DNA of 64,000 nucleotides, taken from assembly GCF_041435115.1 (NCBI RefSeq), contig NZ_CP108046.1:8060001-8124000 (forward strand), in the 5' to 3' direction. The translations under genes and the position numbers were made by a program. Below, piece after piece: positions 1-8,604 of this stretch (its first letter is position 1; each line of letters starts with the position of its first letter). This DNA is from Streptomyces sp. NBC_00289. GTDB lineage: Bacteria; Actinomycetota; Actinomycetes; Streptomycetales; Streptomycetaceae. The notes beneath the pieces are model-generated. The model was given only the letters and a program-made list of their open reading frames with translations. It was not told where the DNA came from and ran no database searches.

Positions 1-867
1 CACGGTTCCGGTAACGCTGACGGTGTCATGGGCATCGCCCCCGAGGCGAGGATCCTGCCCGTCCGGGTCATCCTCGAGGACGGCGACTCCGCCCGCGGCA
101 AGGCCCGCAGCACCCGCAGCAACGCCCTCGCCGACGGCATCCGCTGGGCCGCCGACCACGGCGCGGACGTCATCAACCTGTCCCTCGGCGACGACTCGGC
201 CTCCGCCCACCCCGAACCCTCCGAGGACGAAGCCGTCCAGTACGCCCTGAAGAAGGGCGCCGCCGTCGTCGCCTCGGCGGGCAACGGCGGTGAGAAGGGC
301 GACCACATCTCCTACCCGGCCGCCTACCCGGGCGTGATCGCCGCGACCGCCGTCGACCGCTACGGCACCCGCGCCTCCTTCTCCACCCGCCGCTGGTACG
401 CCACGGTCAGCGCCCCCGGCGTCGGCGTCGTCATCGCCGACCCCGACCACAAGTACTACGAGGGCTGGGGCACCAGCGCGGCCTCCGCCTTCGTCTCCGG
501 CGCGGTGGCCCTCGTCCGGGCCGCCCACCCGGGACTGACCCCCGCCCAGATCAAGAAGCTCCTCGAGGACACGGCCCGCGACGCGCCCACCGGCGGCCGC
601 GACGACTCCCGCGGCTTCGGCTTCGTCGACCCGGCGGCCGCCCTCGAGGCGGCCGGCCGCCTCGATCCGGAGGGGCTGCGGGCGGCGGCGTACGGGAAGA
701 AGTACTTCGGTTCGGGCCCCGACGCGCCCCCGTCGGACGACGACACCGCGAGCTGGGCCGCCCCGCTCGCGGGCGGCTTCGGCGGGCTGCTCCTGGTCGC
801 GGCGGTGGTCGTGTGGCGCGGCCGCCGGACCCAGCACGTGCACGTCGTGCACGACGACGACTTCTAG
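1..867 (+). CDS. Mycosin-type subtilisin-like serine protease, C-terminal part (cut by left edge)
   Basis: The reading frame is open from base 1, so the start, signal peptide, catalytic Asp and probably the catalytic His lie to the left. The visible part has the subtilase core, the catalytic serine in a GTSAAS motif (Ser codon 475-477), and near bases 750-830 a hydrophobic segment followed by Arg-rich residues, which is the C-terminal membrane anchor of mycosins. In actinobacteria mycosins are the membrane-anchored proteases of type VII (ESX) secretion. No ESX component is visible in the window, so the secretion link rests on family. The gene is convergent with the next one, with only 12 bp between stop codons. 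Confidence 0.85.
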   Translation, partial: HGSGNADGVMGIAPEARILPVRVILEDGDSARGKARSTRSNALADGIRWAADHGADVINLSLGDDSASAHPEPSEDEAVQYALKKGAAVVASAGNGGEKGDHISYPAAYPGVIAATAVDRYGTRASFSTRRWYATVSAPGVGVVIADPDHKYYEGWGTSAASAFVSGAVALVRAAHPGLTPAQIKKLLEDTARDAPTGGRDDSRGFGFVDPAAALEAAGRLDPEGLRAAAYGKKYFGSGPDAPPSDDDTASWAAPLAGGFGGLLLVAAVVVWRGRRTQHVHVVHDDDF

Positions 868-879
868 GCGCCGCTCCGG

Positions 880-1923
880 TCAGCCGGCGGCGGAAGCGGA
901 CCTGACCGCGGAGGCGGACGTAGAGGCGGACGCGGTCGCCGAGGCGCCGGCAGTGGGAGTCGTTTCGGTGTCCCCGGTGAACACCGACACCGCCGCCTTC
1001 GCCGCCGCCTCCACCAGCGAGATCCCCTTCGCCTTCGTCGCGTTTCCGCCTGACAGCGCGGCCACCAGGTAGTCGTGGCCCCCCACCGTCACCCGGCCGA
1101 TGCTGTTGATGTCCCACAGCCCGGTGGCGCTGCGCGCCAGCCAGCCGTTCTTCAGAGCCCACGCCGAACCGGTGGCCGCGGCCGAGACGCCCCAGTGCTG
1201 GTCGGTGGCTATCTGCCCCATCAGCCCCCGCAGATACGTCCGAGAGGCCGCGCTCAGCTTCGATCCGACCCCGAACACCTGCTGGAGAAGGGCGCGTTGG
1301 TCGGTCGCCGTGGTCTGGGTGAGCCCCCACAGCATGTCGTCGCCGCCCTCGGTGTCCGTGAGTCCGAAGCGCTCGTTCGCCGCGGCGAGGCCGGCCGCCT
1401 TCCCGATGATCCGCCACAGGGCCGACGCGGAGGCGTTGTCGCTGTTCTCGATCATCGCGGTGGCGTACGCCTTCTCGCTCGCCGTCAGGTGCCGGTCCGC
1501 GTCCTGCGCCTGGAGCAGCAGCGTGGCGAGGATGTCGACCTTGACGATGCTCGCCGTGTCGAAGGCGCCGTCCCCGTACGCGGCGCTCGCGCCGGAGTCC
1601 AGGTCCAGAACGGCGACCGACACCTTCGCGTCGCCCGTGACGCCCACCGACGCCATGGCGTCGGCCAGCAGCGCGTCCCGGTCCACCGTCGGCTCTGCCA
1701 CCGGTTCCACGGATGCCTCCCTGTCCGCCGTGGCCGAGGGGGAGGCCGACGGAGCCGTCGACGACGATACGGTGCCCGTTCCGGTGTGCGCCTGCGCCTG
1801 TACGTACACGGTCCCACCGGCCGTGGCGCCCACGACGGCGACGGTCGCGAGGGCGGTGTACAGCAGGGCACGACGGCGGGAGACACGAGCGCGGCGGGCA
1901 CGGCGGACTCTGGAGGACTCCAT
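880..1923 (-). CDS. Serine hydrolase of the class A beta-lactamase fold, exported
   Basis: This 347-residue protein starts at ATG 1923. It has an Arg-rich N-terminus and a single hydrophobic segment (about residues 19-40), so it is a secreted or membrane-anchored protein, followed by a Ser/Thr/Ala/Pro-rich linker. The active-site signature of penicillin-recognising enzymes is visible: SIVK (Ser125, Lys128), SDN (161-163) and KNG (258-260) in place of the usual KTG. The low-complexity Ala/Ser/Thr C-tail looks like a wall-spanning linker. It could be a beta-lactamase relative or a peptidoglycan-directed hydrolase. Resistance to beta-lactams cannot be inferred, and I could not identify the general-base glutamate of true class A enzymes. 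Confidence 0.75.
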   Translation of the reverse strand: MESSRVRRARRARVSRRRALLYTALATVAVVGATAGGTVYVQAQAHTGTGTVSSSTAPSASPSATADREASVEPVAEPTVDRDALLADAMASVGVTGDAKVSVAVLDLDSGASAAYGDGAFDTASIVKVDILATLLLQAQDADRHLTASEKAYATAMIENSDNASASALWRIIGKAAGLAAANERFGLTDTEGGDDMLWGLTQTTATDQRALLQQVFGVGSKLSAASRTYLRGLMGQIATDQHWGVSAAATGSAWALKNGWLARSATGLWDINSIGRVTVGGHDYLVAALSGGNATKAKGISLVEAAAKAAVSVFTGDTETTPTAGASATASASTSASAVRSASAAG

Positions 1924-1956
1924 GTCCGCGATGCTCGGGGCGGCGACTGTGCGGGG

Positions 1957-1974
1957 CGTTAGACGGACGTTAGA
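1957..1974. promoter_or_regulatory. Direct repeat CGTTAGA x2 with 11-bp period upstream of the serine hydrolase
   Basis: CGTTAGA occurs at 1957-1963 and again at 1968-1974. An 11-bp period (one helical turn) is typical of binding sites for OmpR-family regulators or tandem dimers. It lies 34-51 bp upstream of the serine hydrolase start and about 100 bp upstream of the divergent SseB-like gene. On the minus strand CTGACA, a 17-bp spacer and TAACGC form a weak promoter candidate overlapping it. The regulator is unknown. Confidence 0.4.
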
Positions 1975-2073
1975 TGTGTGTCAGGGAAGTCTGAAAAACC
2001 CGTGAAAGTGGTGACCGGCAGGTTTCCGGGGCCGCACAAGCGCAGCAGCATCCCCCCTATAGGGTCGGTGACC

Positions 2074-2805
2074 GTGGCGAACAAGAACATTCCCGACTCC
2101 GGCTTCCCCGACGACGACGGCTCCGCCGATCCCCGGCTGAGCGCGGCGCTCGCCGCCTGGGCCGAGGACCGTACCGCCGTGGGGCCCGTCCTGGAGGCGC
2201 TCAAGGGTGCCCGGCTGCTCGTTCCCGTCGTGGCCGTGCTCGGCGAGGTCGAGGAGGACGAGAACGGGCTGCGCCGCGAGAAGACCAGCGACATGGCCGT
2301 ACCGACCCTGAAGGCCGGACACCGCACCGCGCTGCCCGCCTTCACCTCCACCGACTCGCTGGCCCGCTGGGACCCGCAGGCCCGCCCGGTCGCCGTACCG
2401 CTGCACCAGGCGCTGCAGGCCGCGGCGCACGAGAAGGCGGACACCGTCGTGCTGGACCTCGCCGGACCGGTGCCCTACGAGCTGACCGGGCCCGCCCTGC
2501 TCGCGCTCGCGGAGGGACGCGCGACGACGGATCCGCTCGCCGACCCGGCCGTACTCGACGCGGTACGTGCCGTGGTGGCCTCCGAGCCCGGCGTACTGCG
2601 TGCCCACCTCGGCCCCGGGGAGGCCGACGGCACCCTCGCCCTCGTGCTCGACCCCGCCGCGCCCCCGGCGCAGGCCGCCCGCACGGTGGCCGAGCGCCTC
2701 GCCGCCGACGAGACACTGCGGGCCCGCCTGGTGCGCGGCCTCGACCTGGCGCTGCTGCCGGCCGAGGCGACGCCACCGGGCGAGCCCCTGTACGTACGCG
2801 GCTGA
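2074..2805 (+). CDS. SseB-like family protein
   Basis: The 243-residue protein resembles the N-terminal SseB domain found in many actinobacterial cytosolic proteins, with a characteristic core around VPVVAVLGEVEE and PAFTSTDSLARW. No enzymatic motif is visible and the role is unknown. I chose GTG 2074 because the next residues (VANKNIPDSGFP) are the usual start of the family as I recall it. A TAGGGT -10 element at 2060-2065 would place transcription initiation within a few bases of the start, so the mRNA may be leaderless. An in-frame ATG-type start at 1978 would add 32 unsupported residues. GTG 2068 is an alternative. Confidence 0.75.
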   Translation: MANKNIPDSGFPDDDGSADPRLSAALAAWAEDRTAVGPVLEALKGARLLVPVVAVLGEVEEDENGLRREKTSDMAVPTLKAGHRTALPAFTSTDSLARWDPQARPVAVPLHQALQAAAHEKADTVVLDLAGPVPYELTGPALLALAEGRATTDPLADPAVLDAVRAVVASEPGVLRAHLGPGEADGTLALVLDPAAPPAQAARTVAERLAADETLRARLVRGLDLALLPAEATPPGEPLYVRG

Positions 2806-2856
2806 TCGAGCGGTCGGCCGGGGCCGTGAAGGCCTCACGGACGGCGCACGCCGTGT

Positions 2857-3225
2857 CTAGCCGTAGATCGGGCCCGTGTACTTCTCGCCCGGTCCCTGGC
2901 CCGGCTCGTCCCGGACGAGGGACGCCTCGCGGAACGCCAGCTGGAGCGACTTCAGGCCGTCGCGCAGCGGGGCCGCGTGGAAGGAGCTGATCTCGGTCGC
3001 GCTCGCGTCGAGCAGCCCGGCGAGGGCGTGCACCAGCTTGCGGGCCTCGTCCAGGTCCTTGTACTTGTCGCCCTCCTCGGTCAGACCGAGCTTCACGGCG
3101 GCGGCGCTCATCAGGTTGACGGCGACCGTCACGATCACCTCGACGGCGGGGACCTCGGCGATGTCGCGGGTCATGTCGTCGAAGTCGGGCGACTCGGGGG
3201 TGCCCGAGGGGGAGGTGTCACTCAT
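2857..3225 (-). CDS. DUF1844 domain-containing protein
   Basis: This small soluble protein of 122 residues has the DUF1844 core: VIVTVAVNLMSAAAVKLGL, then the helical segment with DLDEARKLVHALAGLLDA. The family sits next to infC across many actinobacteria. Its function is not established. I prefer the ATG at 3225 (MSDTSPSG) over the one three codons upstream at 3234. The gene is convergent with the SseB-like gene and divergent from infC. Confidence 0.8.
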   Translation of the reverse strand: MSDTSPSGTPESPDFDDMTRDIAEVPAVEVIVTVAVNLMSAAAVKLGLTEEGDKYKDLDEARKLVHALAGLLDASATEISSFHAAPLRDGLKSLQLAFREASLVRDEPGQGPGEKYTGPIYG

Positions 3226-3285
3226 GCAGGACACGATAGGGCCCGGAGCGTGTCCCCTTGACAGCAGGAGGCGGGCGACACCGGA

Positions 3286-3315
3286 TTAGCGCACGCGTCG
3301 GTGAACTGCTAACCT
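3286..3315 (+). promoter_or_regulatory. Candidate infC promoter
   Basis: TGC-TAACCT gives an extended -10 at 3310-3315. A weak -35 (TTAGCG, 3286-3291) lies 18 bp upstream. A perfect TTGACA at 3258-3263 has no good -10 at normal spacing. A start near 3322 would give infC a leader of about 300 nt. Confidence 0.35.
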
Positions 3316-3434
3316 TGTGTAACGACCGGCCGGATGTCTGAGACGCACGTCGAAGTGTTCGGCCCACAAGTGGAGGCTCCACTCTCCCACCTGACCGTCC
3401 CCCGGGACGGCGGGTCACCCGGTCAGGCGGCCCC

Positions 3435-3455
3435 CATCGTTCCGTACGGACGATG
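3435..3455 (+). promoter_or_regulatory. Hairpin in the infC leader
   Basis: An 8-bp stem pairs CATCGTTC (3435-3442) with GGACGATG (3448-3455), including one G-T pair, with a 5-nt loop. It lies in the long leader of infC and contains the ATG at 3453, arguing against use of that ATG as a start. Confidence 0.5.
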
Positions 3456-3513
3456 GAGTCGCCCGAATGTGCGCCCCGCGGTCACCGCGGCGGTGCTCCG
3501 GTACTGTTTTGGA

Positions 3514-3544
3514 GCCCCGCCTGTGATCGATCGGGGCATTTTTT
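3514..3544 (+). terminator. Terminator-like attenuator in the infC leader
   Basis: GCCCCG (3514-3519) can pair with CGGGGC (3532-3537), with a 12-nt loop, followed by ATTTTTT (3538-3544). A U-run after a GC stem is unusual in this genome and lies about 85 nt upstream of the infC start, within the presumed leader. This is the layout of a transcription attenuator. Known infC leaders of Firmicutes are controlled by L20 in this way. That the same occurs here is inference. Confidence 0.55.
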
Positions 3545-3629
3545 GTGCTTCGGTGCGGTTAGGTCTACGTCACAAAGACATACGCGGCCGTCCGCCAGAC
3601 CGCCGTGTGGTGCTAACCGAGGAGGATCC

Positions 3630-4310
3630 ATCAGCGCCGAGCCCCGCATCAACGACCGGATTCGTGTTCCCGAGGTGCGACTTGTCGGACCCAGCGGCGA
3701 GCAGGTCGGGATTGTTCCGCTTGCCAAGGCCCTGGAACTTGCACAGGAGTACGACCTCGACCTGGTCGAGGTGGCGGCTACCGCCCGTCCGCCCGTGTGC
3801 AAGCTCATGGACTACGGGAAGTTCAAGTACGAGTCGGCCATGAAGGCCCGTGAGGCGCGCAAGAACCAGGCGCACACGGTCATCAAGGAGATGAAGCTCC
3901 GGCCGAAGATCGACCCGCACGACTACGACACCAAAAAGGGTCACGTCGTCCGGTTCCTCAAGCAGGGCGACAAGGTCAAGATCACGATCATGTTCCGTGG
4001 TCGCGAGCAGTCCCGGCCCGAGCTGGGCTACCGACTGCTGCAGCGCCTCGCGGAGGACGTCCAGGACCTCGGCTTCATCGAGTCGAATCCGAAGCAGGAC
4101 GGCCGAAACATGATCATGGTTCTCGGTCCGCACAAGAAGAAGACCGAGGCGATGGCCGAGGCCCGCCAGGCGCAGGAAGCCCGCAAGGCCGACGCGAAGG
4201 CCAACCCGGGTCGCTCGCAGAACGCCGCGGAAAGCGACGAGCTCGAGCAAGAGAACGACGCGGTAGAGCTGGACGCCGAGGCCCCGGCCGAGGCTTCTGC
4301 CGAAGCCTGA
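3630..4310 (+). CDS. infC: Translation initiation factor IF-3, apparent AUC start
   Basis: IF-3 binds the 30S subunit, prevents premature 50S joining and checks the start codon-initiator tRNA pair. Both domains are present: the N-domain from [13 protein letters not shown] to the linker, and the C-domain with [14 protein letters not shown] and the conserved [14 protein letters not shown] charged tail of about 50 residues follows, as in other Streptomyces. The start is ATC at 3630: it follows a strong GGAGG (3621-3625), and the protein from there has the normal family N-terminus. The only in-frame ATG (3453) is 59 codons upstream inside leader hairpins. E. coli infC uses AUU for autoregulation. 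The gene heads infC-rpmI-rplT. Confidence 0.93.
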   Translation: MSAEPRINDRIRVPEVRLVGPSGEQVGIVPLAKALELAQEYDLDLVEVAATARPPVCKLMDYGKFKYESAMKAREARKNQAHTVIKEMKLRPKIDPHDYDTKKGHVVRFLKQGDKVKITIMFRGREQSRPELGYRLLQRLAEDVQDLGFIESNPKQDGRNMIMVLGPHKKKTEAMAEARQAQEARKADAKANPGRSQNAAESDELEQENDAVELDAEAPAEASAEA

Positions 4311-4375
4311 CCCCACGGGCGCACGCCCCGGAACTCCGGGACGCGAGTCCGGGACCCCACCCGATACGAGAGCGA

Positions 4376-4415
4376 CGCTCCACCGTGCCCGGTTTCACGA
4401 CCGGGCACCGGAGCG
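4376..4415 (+). promoter_or_regulatory. Large hairpin between infC and rpmI, candidate L20 autoregulatory site
   Basis: The inner stem GTGCCCGGT (4385-4393) pairs perfectly with ACCGGGCAC (4400-4408) around a 6-nt loop. An outer stem CGCTCC (4376-4381) pairs with GGAGCG (4410-4415), separated by a small internal loop. It lies just upstream of the rpmI ribosome-binding site. In E. coli, L20 binds RNA in this intercistronic region to repress rpmI-rplT translation. The equivalent role here is inferred from position only. Confidence 0.5.
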
Positions 4416-4440
4416 CCACCGACGAGGAGAGAACGGCGCT

Positions 4441-4635
4441 ATGCCGAAGAACAAGTCGCACAGCGGTGCCAGCAAGCGCTTCAAGATCACCGGCTCCGGC
4501 AAGGTGCTCCGTGAGCGCGCCGGCAAGCGCCACCTGCTCGAGCACAAGTCGTCCCGCGTGACGCGTCGCCTCACCGGCAACGCCGAGATGGCCCCGGGCG
4601 ACGCCAAGAAGATCAAGAAGCTTCTCGGCAAGTGA
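4441..4635 (+). CDS. rpmI: Large-subunit ribosomal protein bL35
   Basis: The 64-residue basic protein begins [20 protein letters not shown] and ends KKIKKLLGK, the full normal length of bL35. It is a component of the 50S subunit. It starts at ATG 4441 after GAGGAGAG and lies 130 bp downstream of infC, with a structured intergenic region, and 97 bp upstream of rplT. Confidence 0.97.
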   Translation: MPKNKSHSGASKRFKITGSGKVLRERAGKRHLLEHKSSRVTRRLTGNAEMAPGDAKKIKKLLGK

Positions 4636-4732
4636 CGTCGGGCGCGTCACACGCGCCTGATCTCTGACCGGGACCCAATCGATTCCGGGTCGTGTGAGTC
4701 CAACCACGGCCCCGCTACAAGGAGTTAAACAA

Positions 4733-5116
4733 GTGGCACGCGTCAAGCGGGCAGTCAACGCCCACAAGAAGCGCCGGGCGATCCTCGAGGCGGCCTCCGG
4801 CTACCGCGGTCAGCGTTCGCGCCTGTACCGCAAGGCCAAGGAGCAGGTCACCCACTCGCTGGTCTACAACTACAACGACCGCAAGAAGCGCAAGGGCGAC
4901 TTCCGTCGGCTGTGGATCCAGCGCATCAACGCCGCTGCCCGTGCCAACGGCATCACCTACAACCGCTTCATCCAGGGTCTGAACGCGGCGAACATCGAGG
5001 TCGACCGCAAGATCCTGGCCGAGCTGGCCGTCAACGACGCCACCGCGTTCGCCGCGCTGGTCGAGGTCGCCCAGAAGGCTCTGCCGGCCGACGTGAACGC
5101 GCCCAAGGCTGCGTGA
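4733..5116 (+). CDS. rplT: Large-subunit ribosomal protein bL20
   Basis: This 127-residue protein begins [18 protein letters not shown] after GTG 4733, which is set by AAGGAG 8 nt upstream (4719-4724). The full bL20 fold is present, with the basic N-terminal extension that threads into 23S rRNA and the C-terminal globular part with [24 protein letters not shown]20 is an early 50S assembly protein and in several bacteria represses its own operon. An in-frame start at 4694 would add 13 residues and ignores the Shine-Dalgarno sequence. Confidence 0.97.
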   Translation: MARVKRAVNAHKKRRAILEAASGYRGQRSRLYRKAKEQVTHSLVYNYNDRKKRKGDFRRLWIQRINAAARANGITYNRFIQGLNAANIEVDRKILAELAVNDATAFAALVEVAQKALPADVNAPKAA

Positions 5117-5148
5117 TCGCGCGTCGGCCCCGGGCCGGCGTGATCTGA

Positions 5149-5179
5149 CGGACCCGTAGGCTTCCGGCCTGCGGGTCCG
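5149..5179 (+). terminator. Terminator after rplT
   Basis: A 13-bp stem (5149-5161 with 5167-5179, one wobble pair) closes a 5-nt loop; its outer arm is CGGACCCG/CGGGTCCG. There is no U-tract, as is usual for Streptomyces terminators. It separates the infC operon from the methyltransferase gene. Confidence 0.7.
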
Positions 5180-5188
5180 CGGTGTTTC

Positions 5189-5240
5189 AGCGGCAGCGGA
5201 AAGCCTGACAGCGGAAAGCCGGACAGCGGAACAGCGGAAA
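5189..5240. repeat. Short irregular CAGCGGAA repeats
   Basis: CAGCGG recurs at 5189, 5194, 5208, 5223 and 5231, mostly as ACAGCGGAAAGC-type units of 14-15 bp, between the rplT terminator and the methyltransferase start. This looks like slippage-derived low complexity. No function is apparent. Confidence 0.5.
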
Positions 5241-5263
5241 GTGGTCCTTCGAAGGTGAACAGC

Positions 5264-6124
5264 ATGCCCCCCGGCACCCCCGAGTTGATCTCTCCCCGCT
5301 CCTCCCGGGTGTCCGCCGCGCGGCGGCTCGCGAAGCGGAACTTCCGGGGCAAGGACCGGCTGTTCCTCGCGGAGGGCCCGCAGGCCGTGCGGGAGGCGGC
5401 GCGGCACCGGGGCGGCGAGGGCGGCACCCTCACCGAACTGTTCGCGACCGTCGAGGCCGCCGAGCGGTACGCCGACATCGTGGCGGAGGCCCGGACAGCC
5501 GGAGCCCGGGTGCACCTGGCCGCCGAGCAGGTGATCGAGGACATCTCGACGACCGTCACCCCGCAGGGCCTGGTCGGCGTCTGCCGGTTCCTCGACACCC
5601 CCTTCGAGGAGATCCTCGCGGCCCGGCCCAGGCTCGTCGCCGTCCTCGCGCACGTCCGCGACCCCGGGAACGCCGGCACCGTGCTGCGCTGCGCCGACGC
5701 CGCCGGCGCGGAGGCCGTCGTACTGACCGACGCCTCGGTCGATCTCTACAACCCCAAGGCCGTCCGCGCCTCCGTCGGCTCCCTGTTCCATCTGCCCGTC
5801 GCGGTCGGCGTGCCCGTCGAGCGTGCCGTGGCCGGGCTCAAGGAGGCCGGGGTGCGGATCCTCGCCGCCGACGGAGCAGGTACGGACGACCTCGACGACG
5901 AACTCGACCAGGGCACCATGGGCGGGCCGACCGCGTGGGTGTTCGGCAACGAGGCGTGGGGGCTCCCGGAGGAGACCCGCGCGCTCGCGGACGCCGTCGT
6001 GCGCGTTCCGATCCACGGGCGGGCCGAAAGTCTGAACCTCGCCACCGCCGCCGCCGTATGTCTCTATGCGTCAGCCCGTGCACAGCGCGCCTCCGGAGGG
6101 TGCCGCTCCGTCACCGAGAGCTAG
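5264..6124 (+). CDS. SpoU/TrmH-family RNA 2'-O-methyltransferase
   Basis: The 286-residue protein has an N-terminal substrate-binding domain (with the typical RNFRGKDRLFLAEGPQAVREA segment) and a C-terminal SPOUT knot. The three family motifs are visible: VRDPGNAGTVLRCADAAG, WVFGNEAWGL and IHGRAESLNLATAAAV. It would transfer a methyl group from S-adenosylmethionine to a ribose 2'-OH in rRNA or tRNA; the exact site cannot be read from sequence. The ATG at 5264 has GAAGG 8 nt upstream, whereas the GTG at 5255 overlaps that site. The position after rplT is conserved in Streptomyces. Confidence 0.88.
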   Translation: MPPGTPELISPRSSRVSAARRLAKRNFRGKDRLFLAEGPQAVREAARHRGGEGGTLTELFATVEAAERYADIVAEARTAGARVHLAAEQVIEDISTTVTPQGLVGVCRFLDTPFEEILAARPRLVAVLAHVRDPGNAGTVLRCADAAGAEAVVLTDASVDLYNPKAVRASVGSLFHLPVAVGVPVERAVAGLKEAGVRILAADGAGTDDLDDELDQGTMGGPTAWVFGNEAWGLPEETRALADAVVRVPIHGRAESLNLATAAAVCLYASARAQRASGGCRSVTES

Positions 6125-6175
6125 TAGGGTGACCAGCTCGGGGGCCCTGCGCCGTCTGAGAGGTGGGGTACGGGG

Positions 6176-7330
6176 ATGAGTGTCGGCACGAGCAGCGCAC
6201 CGGGAGCACGGGATGCGCGGGACCCGGACCGGCTCCGGCACGACGACCCCGGCGGCCACGGCATCGACCCCGACGACCTGCCCGACGGGCTCGTGATCGC
6301 CGACGCACACGGCCGGGTCGTCACCTTCAACGCCGCCGCCGAGCGCATCACCGCCGTCCCCGCCGCCGAAGCCCTCGGCCAGTCGCTCGAGAAGGCGCTG
6401 CCGCTGGAGGACCTGGAAGGGCGGCGCTGGTGGCAGCTGACCGACCCGTACGGCGGGCTCGCCATCCGGTTCCGCCAGCCCGAGCGCAACCTGCTGCTGC
6501 CCGGCGGGCGGGAGGTCCTCGTGTCGGCGCGCTACGTGCGGGCCGAGCCCACCGGTCCGGTCCGGCGCGTCGTCGTCTCCCTCCGCGACACCGAGGCCCG
6601 CCGCCGTACCGAACGCAGTCATGCCGAACTGATCGCCACCGTCGCCCACGAGCTGCGCTCACCGCTGACCTCGGTCAAGGGCTTCACCGCCACCCTGCTC
6701 GCCAAGTGGGAGCGTTTCACCGACGACCAGAAGCGGCTCATGCTGGAGACCGTCGACGCCGACGCCGACCGCGTCACCCGCCTCATCGCCGAGCTCCTCG
6801 ACATCTCGCGGATCGACTCCGGACGGCTGGAGGTGCGCCGCCAGCCCGTCGACATCGGAGCCGCCGTCGGACGGCACATCCAGGCGTACGTCGCCGCGGG
6901 ACTGGCCGCCGACCGGTTCCTGCTGCGCGTCGAGCATCCGCTGCCCGCCCTGTGGGCCGACCCGGACAAGGTCGACCAGGTGCTCAGCAACCTGCTGGAA
7001 AATGCGGTGCGCCACGGCGAGGGAACCGTCACCATCGACATCACGCCCTCGGCGTCCCCGCGGGAAGGCGAGGACGGCGGGACCGGCGAGAACACCGCCA
7101 CGTCGGTCACGGTGAGCGACGAGGGACCCGGCATCCCGGAGGAGTCCATGAACCGCGCCTTCACCCGCTTCTGGCGGGGCAGCAAGCGCGGCGGCACCGG
7201 CCTCGGGCTGTACATCGTCAAGGGCATCGTCGAGGCCCACGGCGGCACCATCACGGTCGGCCGCGCCCCCGTCGGCGGCGCCGAGTTCCGATTTACGTTG
7301 CCCGTGAGCACTCCGGCCTATCTGACCTGA
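6176..7330 (+). CDS. Soluble PAS-type sensor histidine kinase without a partner regulator
   Basis: This 384-residue cytosolic kinase has a PAS domain (about residues 35-140, with DGLVIADAHGRVVTFNAAAE), a HisKA domain with the phosphoacceptor His158 in VAHELRSPLTSVKG, and a HATPase domain with the N box (NLLENAVRHGEG), DEGPGIPEE and GTGLGLYIVKGI. No transmembrane segment is visible and no response regulator gene lies beside it, so it is an orphan kinase. TAGGGT at 6125-6130 is a plausible -10 element. Its place between the SpoU gene and pheS is conserved in the genus as I recall; what it senses is unknown. Confidence 0.85.
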   Translation: MSVGTSSAPGARDARDPDRLRHDDPGGHGIDPDDLPDGLVIADAHGRVVTFNAAAERITAVPAAEALGQSLEKALPLEDLEGRRWWQLTDPYGGLAIRFRQPERNLLLPGGREVLVSARYVRAEPTGPVRRVVVSLRDTEARRRTERSHAELIATVAHELRSPLTSVKGFTATLLAKWERFTDDQKRLMLETVDADADRVTRLIAELLDISRIDSGRLEVRRQPVDIGAAVGRHIQAYVAAGLAADRFLLRVEHPLPALWADPDKVDQVLSNLLENAVRHGEGTVTIDITPSASPREGEDGGTGENTATSVTVSDEGPGIPEESMNRAFTRFWRGSKRGGTGLGLYIVKGIVEAHGGTITVGRAPVGGAEFRFTLPVSTPAYLT

Positions 7331-7366
7331 GCAGCCCGCGGGCGCATTCGCCCACCCCCACCCCGT

Positions 7367-7420
7367 TAGACTCGGCCTTTGGCACCTTTGCGTCCCGCGG
7401 ACGGAGACGATCCGTCCGCG
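7367..7420 (+). promoter_or_regulatory. pheST promoter (-10) and leader hairpin
   Basis: TAGACT at 7367-7372 fits a -10 box, giving a leader of about 100 nt before pheS. The leader contains a perfect 10-bp stem, CGCGGACGGA (7396-7405) with TCCGTCCGCG (7411-7420), around a 5-nt loop. I found no Phe-rich leader ORF and no T-box landmarks, so attenuation by charged tRNA is not supported. Confidence 0.45.
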
Positions 7421-7443
7421 TACCGGTCACGACGAGTCGGTGA

Positions 7444-8603
<1,160 letters not shown>

Positions 8604-8604
<1 letters not shown>

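Noticed and set aside
3453..3629. ATG 3453 as the infC start, adding 59 residues
   Set aside because: The extension has no similarity to IF-3, lies across two leader hairpins including a T-run, and ignores the strong Shine-Dalgarno in front of ATC 3630.
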